A DNA stretch of 47,996 nucleotides, from positions 1-47,996 of IMG/VR virus record IMGVR_UViG_3300042559_000733. The stretch is one strand, 5' to 3'. Both the position numbers and the translations under genes were made by a program. The stretch's first letter is position 1. The number at the start of each line of letters is the position of its first letter. Below, in pieces: positions 43,752 to 47,996 of this stretch. The notes under the pieces are model-generated. The model worked only from the letters and a program-made list of their open reading frames with translations, did not search any database and had not been told where the DNA came from. The DNA is from a virus.

Positions 43752-45755
43752 TTAAGCTCTGGCCCAACTGTATCTAAATACAACTTTCAATGAATAATCC
43801 TTATCTTTGGTTTGATTATTTTCTAGTACATAAACATATCCATTGTATTTAGCAGCATCTGTCATTGTACTAGGATTTATATTCAAACTTGTAGGTCCAA
43901 TTCCAATTGTTCTCCAAGAAGGAGCAGAACCAGTGGCCCAATAAGTAGCAGGAATATCAATATTATTAGCAACTTGGTTACTAAATATAGCATATTTATC
44001 TCTGAAATAACTGCCGGTATTGTACGGTACTATAGTTAAAGGCAATTCAAATGAATAAACCTTTGAGCCAGTATTACTAGATCTATCTAAAGATGAACTA
44101 AATAGTGTTGCAGAGCCAGTATGTGTAGATAAGAATACGCTTGCACCACGAACCCAATAATTTGATAGTTGATTTATTGGTGATGGCAACCCACTGGTTT
44201 GAGAGAATGGATTCCAATCATCCCAATACGGATATGATGCGGGAACTTTTCTATTTCTCACAACAGGAGCAGAACCAGTACCATCCTGAGAAGTTCTGCC
44301 AAGAAAACTTGAAGAATCAGGTTCGTATGCAGAAGCAGTAGTATTATTGCCAGGTCCAGCTAATCCACCAGGATACAATGGATATGATAAACCACCACTA
44401 GTTTGTAAAGATACGTCATAAAAATAGTTATTGATTAAATTACTATTATTAATTGATCCTGCTAATATAGCGGTTGATCCAGATCTAGAAGTATATGTGC
44501 TTAATTTACAATAAGGTGTCCACAAATTGTCCAGATATATGAATACTGAATTCGTAACATACAGTGCAGTATTAACTGGAGTATATCCGATATTTGGATC
44601 AAATGATATAGAATTATATCTTCCTGTAGAAATGTTGCTATTGCCAAATTTTGATGATGTGTTACTAGCATAAACTCCAGTATAAACATTATACAATGAA
44701 GAATATATGAAATCGGTTGTAAAATAATTTCTTGGTAAATAACTTGATGTATGTGGAACACAGAAACTTCCACTATATCTACCATCTGCAAGAGTGGTAC
44801 TAGCACTAATACCAGCATCAAGAATTTGATAAATATTACCATATCCTGCGTCGAATTCTTGCAATGGTCCAACAGCTTTAAATGGATTTGTTTCATACGA
44901 TGCGGATGCTGATCCTGTTGCAGAACCAGATACACTGTTGTAAGGATAATAATTTACATTTGTACCATTATAATATCTATTTACGAATCCATATGCTGGT
45001 CCGAAACTTAATTGGCCTGGAGCAAATGGTTCGTTACAAAATCCACCTTCGTCAATTGGAATTGCCAAACCACTTCCACTATCAATACCACACAAACCTA
45101 CTTTTTGAATTGCTTCTTTATCTAATGAACCTGTTGTCCATCCAGTAAATGAAGGAAATGGATTTGGTGTTACACCACCATCACTGCCAGTTGCAGGATT
45201 CAAAGTTACACGTAATTCATATGAAACACGCATAAATTGTCCAGCATGCAAACTCATTGTAGGATCGAAACGAATTTTACTAAACAATGTTGTTGCGGCT
45301 GGTGTTTCTTTAAATCCTACTTCAGTATAAGTTACATTGTCATTTTCTTTATAAAAATCAAATGTTCTGAATAATCTTACTGTGCTTCCAGATATTACGT
45401 GTCCACAATTACCTTGACCAGGCAAATAAAATGCATGAATTTTCTTTGGACTTTTTAACATTGTTTCATCATATGATGCAGTTGCTGGATCTGCGCCGGT
45501 ATATGGATAATCACCAATCAAACAAAATTGAAATGTTTGTGCCCATGGCATATAAGCAATTTTGTCCAATCCACTATTTAAAATTGTGTTTGGTTTCCAA
45601 CCAGTTGAAAATGCTTCGTTAATATTGCCTGTCGCATCAGGTTCCATCACAGATGCTTTATAGAACCCTTTTACAGTTCTATGTACATTAATAACCTGTG
45701 TTTTTTCCTCGGTTGTTTTTTGACCTGGTCTTACAATAAATTGATCCATGTTCAT
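43752..45755 (-). CDS. Virion structural protein, 667 residues
   Basis: A mostly beta protein, Tyr/Ser/Gly-rich, with no membrane span. The N-terminus TVKGFYKASVMEP, then WKPNTILNSGLDKIAYMPW and TYTEVGFKETPAA, LFSKIRFDPTMSLHAGQFMRVSYELRVTL is a pattern I recall from structural proteins of marine phages that sit at the fibre base. The middle is a set of Ser/Tyr-rich loops with GSATGSAS. The C-terminus ends YKYVYVLENNQTKDKDYSLKVVFRYSW-like strands. It is likely a baseplate or fibre-connector protein and the first large gene of the adhesin transcript. Its 132-base upstream gap holds a motif and a terminator. Confidence 0.7.
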   Translation of the reverse strand: MNMDQFIVRPGQKTTEEKTQVINVHRTVKGFYKASVMEPDATGNINEAFSTGWKPNTILNSGLDKIAYMPWAQTFQFCLIGDYPYTGADPATASYDETMLKSPKKIHAFYLPGQGNCGHVISGSTVRLFRTFDFYKENDNVTYTEVGFKETPAATTLFSKIRFDPTMSLHAGQFMRVSYELRVTLNPATGSDGGVTPNPFPSFTGWTTGSLDKEAIQKVGLCGIDSGSGLAIPIDEGGFCNEPFAPGQLSFGPAYGFVNRYYNGTNVNYYPYNSVSGSATGSASASYETNPFKAVGPLQEFDAGYGNIYQILDAGISASTTLADGRYSGSFCVPHTSSYLPRNYFTTDFIYSSLYNVYTGVYASNTSSKFGNSNISTGRYNSISFDPNIGYTPVNTALYVTNSVFIYLDNLWTPYCKLSTYTSRSGSTAILAGSINNSNLINNYFYDVSLQTSGGLSYPLYPGGLAGPGNNTTASAYEPDSSSFLGRTSQDGTGSAPVVRNRKVPASYPYWDDWNPFSQTSGLPSPINQLSNYWVRGASVFLSTHTGSATLFSSSLDRSSNTGSKVYSFELPLTIVPYNTGSYFRDKYAIFSNQVANNIDIPATYWATGSAPSWRTIGIGPTSLNINPSTMTDAAKYNGYVYVLENNQTKDKDYSLKVVFRYSWARA

Positions 45756-45775
45756 ATGAAAATATCGTTGCTAGA

Positions 45776-45785
45776 TATAAATATA
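45776..45785 (-). promoter_or_regulatory. TATATTTATA motif upstream of the 667-residue structural gene
   Basis: Minus-strand TATATTTATA 20 bases before the ATG, downstream of the terminator at 45838-45865, so a promoter is expected here for the long adhesin transcript. Confidence 0.4.
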
Positions 45786-45837
45786 AAATTTATTGATATT
45801 ATATCCTAAAATGTTTAATTATATATATACAATAAAA

Positions 45838-45865
45838 AACCCACACAAAATTAATTATGTGGGTT
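45838..45865 (-). terminator. Intrinsic terminator after the 92-residue gene
   Basis: AACCCACA (45838-45845) pairs with TGTGGGTT (45858-45865), loop of twelve. On the minus strand it is followed by TTTTATTG. It ends the unit of the two small genes at 45888-46382 and separates it from the adhesin genes. Confidence 0.8.
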
Positions 45866-45887
45866 GTTTTGAATTTTGTTTGTTGTA

Positions 45888-46166
45888 TTACTTTTTGGCT
45901 GGAATAAATGTACCGTCTTTCAACGATAATGATCCTTCACCATACTTTGTAGTGATACCATTTAACCAAGTTTCTTCTTCTTTTTGAATTTCCAAGAAGT
46001 TGTTTTTCAAACTTGATTCTGCTTCTGTTAGTTGTTTGAATTTTTCATCCAAAGATAGTTTATCTAGATATAACTGTCCAAATCGGAAAGTATTTTCTTG
46101 ATATTTGGATTGAATTTTACCCAAACCATCTAATTCTTCTTGTGTAAATTTGATTGGGTCAGACAT
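45888..46166 (-). CDS. Small coiled-coil protein, unknown
   Basis: 92 residues, largely one long charged helix (EELDGLGKIQSKYQENTFRFGQLYLDKLSL, then EESSLKNNFLEIQKEEETWL-like) ending in a short beta hairpin (GSLSLKDGTFIPAKK). I recall similar small proteins from marine T4-like phages, position conserved near structural genes, with no known role; a scaffold or assembly role is possible. It is coupled to the 70-residue gene upstream and followed by a terminator. Confidence 0.72.
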   Translation of the reverse strand: MSDPIKFTQEELDGLGKIQSKYQENTFRFGQLYLDKLSLDEKFKQLTEAESSLKNNFLEIQKEEETWLNGITTKYGEGSLSLKDGTFIPAKK

Positions 46167-46169
46167 ACA

Positions 46170-46382
46170 TTAAGCATCAGGAGCACCTGAGAAATCAGCA
46201 GAAGTTACTGTTGGTTGACTTCCATCTGCATTTACTACTCCACCTTGTTGAGGTTGTAGTCTGTTTCGTAGTTCTTGATTTAGAATACGAATATTGGCCT
46301 GTGCTTGTTCGGCTTTTGCCAATTCATCATAAACCAATGCCTTTAGTTCTGTAACACTGAATTTTGCTAGTTGATTTTCCAT
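46170..46382 (-). CDS. Small helical protein, unknown
   Basis: 70 residues: a charged helix (SVTELKALVYDELAKAEQAQANIRILNQEL is the span; coiled-coil-like) followed by a flexible tail rich in Gln, Gly and Ala. No family is recognised beyond resemblance to small phage assembly proteins. It has one of the best Shine-Dalgarno sequences in the window (AGAAAGGA, nine bases before ATG) and is divergently arranged with the glycosyltransferase gene, so its promoter must lie in 46383-46453. It forms a two-gene unit with the 92-residue gene. Confidence 0.72.
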   Translation of the reverse strand: MENQLAKFSVTELKALVYDELAKAEQAQANIRILNQELRNRLQPQQGGVVNADGSQPTVTSADFSGAPDA

Positions 46383-46391
46383 ATTATAATA

Positions 46392-46399
46392 TCCTTTCT
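46392..46399 (-). promoter_or_regulatory. Shine-Dalgarno of the 70-residue gene
   Basis: AGAAAGGA on the minus strand, ending nine bases before the ATG, in the 71-base divergent region 46383-46453, which must also hold promoters for both directions. Confidence 0.65.
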
Positions 46400-46453
46400 A
46401 ACTTGTAACAAAGATATATATGTATAATTGTACAATTTTAGTTATTATATTTT

Positions 46454-47113
46454 ATGAAAATCTTGTTTTGTTTACCAGGCAGAGAATTTAGTGGACAATT
46501 TTTACAATGTTGGAGCAATTTACTTGGATACTGTTATAGACAAGGACATAGTATTATTTATTCCCAAAAGTATAGTTGCAACATTTATTACGCTCGTAAT
46601 ATGTGTTTGGGTGGAAACATATTAGCCGGAGAAAATCAAAAGCCATATGGTGGTAAATTAGACTATGATTATATGATGTGGATAGACAGTGACATTATCT
46701 TTACTCCACAACAATTTCAACGATTATTGGATCATAACCAAGATATTGTCAGTGGATTATATCTAATGGATGGTGGTAATGCATATGCAACCGTCAAAGA
46801 TTGGAATGAAGATTATTTTCAACAAAATGGAAATTTTCAATTTATGACCCCCGATCAAATAATATCATTTCAAAAAAATGGTAAATTGTTTCCTGCGGTT
46901 TATACAGGATTTGGATTTATATTGATTAAACGAGGTGTATTTGAAAGCATGAAATATCCTTGGTTCAAACCTGAATTTGTTAATATTAGAGGTTCAACTG
47001 ACTTTACCATGGAAGATGTTGCTTGGTGTAGAGAAATAACAAAATTGGGATACAAAGTAATGATTGATCCCAATATCATTGTTGGACATGAAAAAACCAA
47101 GATTTATATTTAA
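46454..47113 (+). CDS. Glycosyltransferase, GT-A type (only plus-strand gene)
   Basis: 219 residues. A nucleotide-binding start (MKILFCLPGREFSGQF), the metal-binding DxD as DSD at 78-80 (MMWIDSDIIF), an acceptor-side GFGFILIKRGVF segment near 153-164, and EDVAWCRE near 187-194 form a GT2-like GT-A fold that I have seen in phages and giant viruses. It would transfer a sugar from a nucleotide-sugar to a protein or glycan. Placed amid fibre genes on the other strand, it may glycosylate virion fibres or alter the host surface; substrate is unknown. It converges on the fibre assembly gene, and the two stop codons share TTAA. Confidence 0.85.
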   Translation: MKILFCLPGREFSGQFLQCWSNLLGYCYRQGHSIIYSQKYSCNIYYARNMCLGGNILAGENQKPYGGKLDYDYMMWIDSDIIFTPQQFQRLLDHNQDIVSGLYLMDGGNAYATVKDWNEDYFQQNGNFQFMTPDQIISFQKNGKLFPAVYTGFGFILIKRGVFESMKYPWFKPEFVNIRGSTDFTMEDVAWCREITKLGYKVMIDPNIIVGHEKTKIYI

Positions 47114-47562
47114 ATCATAGGAATTGACGGCCAAAAAACATTATCCAAATGATCTGAAAAATCTTGGGGAACATCTCTAAGTTTTTGACGATACAATGAT
47201 AATGATGCTTTCTTTTCATCTGTATAAGTATCCCATCTATCTGACATGACATATACATCTGACTTTGCCAATAATGCATTTCTTTTTTCTCTAACTTCAA
47301 TTAAACATTCTGCATTATATTCTTCTTTGGTTTTATCTACCACTTCAACAATATAAACTTTATTGTTTATAAGTGTTGGTGTTATTGATTTCAATTTTTG
47401 TTTCTTGACATCATATGATAAACTATCTACAACTTCATATAAATTATGAAATTCCATGAATGGTTGTGGAACTGTTCCGTCAGGTGGAAATGCGGTATCT
47501 GGGAACATTTGTGTGTGTTCGTCAACAAATATCTGATTATTTATTACTTTTGCTATTTTCAT
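47110..47562 (-). CDS. Tail fibre assembly protein
   Basis: 150 residues. The C-terminal half has the standard chaperone signature: EVREKRNALLAKSDVYV, LSLYRQKLRDVPQDFSD and VFWPSIP, typical of phage tail-fibre assembly proteins (the RxxRNxLLxxsD...YRqaLRDvP...WP pattern). The N-terminal half is a beta region (NNQIFVDEHTQMF) with a linker. Such proteins help the adjacent distal fibre protein fold and trimerise. Here the adjacent upstream gene (47573 onward) is a fibre protein. It is the only member of this family in the window, though it may serve several fibres. Confidence 0.85.
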   Translation of the reverse strand: MKIAKVINNQIFVDEHTQMFPDTAFPPDGTVPQPFMEFHNLYEVVDSLSYDVKKQKLKSITPTLINNKVYIVEVVDKTKEEYNAECLIEVREKRNALLAKSDVYVMSDRWDTYTDEKKASLSLYRQKLRDVPQDFSDHLDNVFWPSIPMI

Positions 47563-47572
47563 ATTTTATAAA

Positions 47573-47996
47573 TTAAGATGTATATCCTCTGGCCAATACA
47601 CCAGCATAAGATGTATTACCACCAAATAAACCAGGTGTACTTGGTATACTGTATAAATAACATCCAGTAGAAGAAAGTACAGGAGTTAATGAACTAGGTG
47701 GAACTGCATTATAAGCAGTAATAGAATTAGCATAATAATCGTTCCAATAAAATCCACCACTAAATGTTGCGATTACAATATTAAATGTTGCACCTGCAGC
47801 AAATTGATGTGCTACTGTTACATAGCTAAATGCAAATGCAGACCCAGCAGCAACAGTCAATGCATATGACCCCAATTGTGCTCCTGATGAATTTAATATA
47901 TAAACAGTAACATTGTATGATGCACCATTAGCGGCTTGATATGGAACTCCAACTTGTGTTAAATTGAAGTAATTATAAGAACCGTTATTGAGTAAC
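47573..47996 (-). CDS. C-terminal part of a fibre or virion protein (5' end outside the window)
   Basis: The frame is open from the stop at 47573 to the window edge, so this is a truncated gene of at least 140 residues; a TTG at 47873-47875 is not a real start. The visible part is a beta-rich, Ala/Ser/Gly/Tyr-rich sequence (NVTVYILNSSGAQLGSYALTV, FNIVIATFSGGFYWNDYY, ending VLARGYTS), consistent with a virion adhesin end. Because its gene directly precedes the fibre assembly gene, it is the likely client of that chaperone. Confidence 0.7.
   Translation of the reverse strand, partial: LLNNGSYNYFNLTQVGVPYQAANGASYNVTVYILNSSGAQLGSYALTVAAGSAFAFSYVTVAHQFAAGATFNIVIATFSGGFYWNDYYANSITAYNAVPPSSLTPVLSSTGCYLYSIPSTPGLFGGNTSYAGVLARGYTS

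Noticed and set aside
46383-46453. Divergent bidirectional promoter with defined -35/-10 boxes
   Set aside because: The 71-base region must hold promoters but I could not find convincing boxes for both directions, so it is not listed as a promoter feature.
47873-47875. TTG as the start of the last partial gene
   Set aside because: The frame remains open upstream to the window edge with coherent fibre-like sequence, so the gene is truncated by the window.
21268-47996. Diversity-generating retroelement for the variable LamG or C1q tips
   Set aside because: No reverse transcriptase and no template/variable repeat pair with adenine-biased change is visible in the window. A DGR elsewhere in the genome cannot be excluded.
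1-47996. tRNA genes, insertion sequences, introns or homing endonucleases
   Set aside because: I saw no cloverleaf-type sequence in the short gaps, no transposase or HNH/GIY-YIG motif and no inverted repeats typical of insertion sequences. A tRNA or intron search program was not available.

Overview
The window is a stretch of an AT-rich, T4-related myovirus genome (a contractile-tailed phage), almost all of it read from the minus strand. Recognisable T4-type parts are a replicative helicase, a FEN-type 5' nuclease (T4 RNase H), a UvsX/RecA recombinase, a gp32-type single-strand-binding protein, a tail tube (gp19), a gp53-like wedge protein, a gp26/gp51-type tail chaperone pair and a tape measure. 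Several small proteins and fibre modules are of types I associate with marine and freshwater T4-like phages. Only about three genes have a clear Shine-Dalgarno sequence; most starts sit behind plain A/T leaders. That could mean a Bacteroidota-type host, but this is inference.

Layout by position (all minus strand unless stated). 1-8632: replication and recombination block: DnaB-type helicase (cut by the window edge), RNase H, UvsX, SSB, three proteins of unknown function, and a small family A DNA polymerase without a visible proofreading domain. 8668-17288: baseplate and tail: a small unknown protein, a hub-like protein, gp53-like protein, a large structural protein and the tape measure. 17330-19856: the gp26 chaperone with a probable frameshifted gp51-like extension, a (T/H)xGH nucleotidyltransferase, a strong terminator and the tail tube. 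19960-21239: a Pol-beta-type nucleotidyltransferase and a HAD phosphatase, overlapping by ATGA. 21268-47996: a roughly 27-kb adhesin locus with at least eight LamG (concanavalin-like) domains, two glycine-rich domains, a C1q-like head, an S74 chaperone domain, an Asn-rich 18-residue repeat fibre, small fibre-associated proteins, a tail-fibre assembly protein and, as the only plus-strand gene, a glycosyltransferase. No gap between genes exceeds about 135 bases.

How it fits together: the first block copies and recombines DNA, with the SSB possibly controlling its own translation through an AT-repeat leader. The middle block builds the tail, with chaperone stoichiometry probably set by ribosomal frameshifting. 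The last third is an expanded and internally duplicated host-recognition locus. The most unusual items are the candidate +1 (or -2) frameshift in the chaperone, the 18-residue repeat fibre, the reused LamG cassette, and possible capsid-targeting helices on enzymes.
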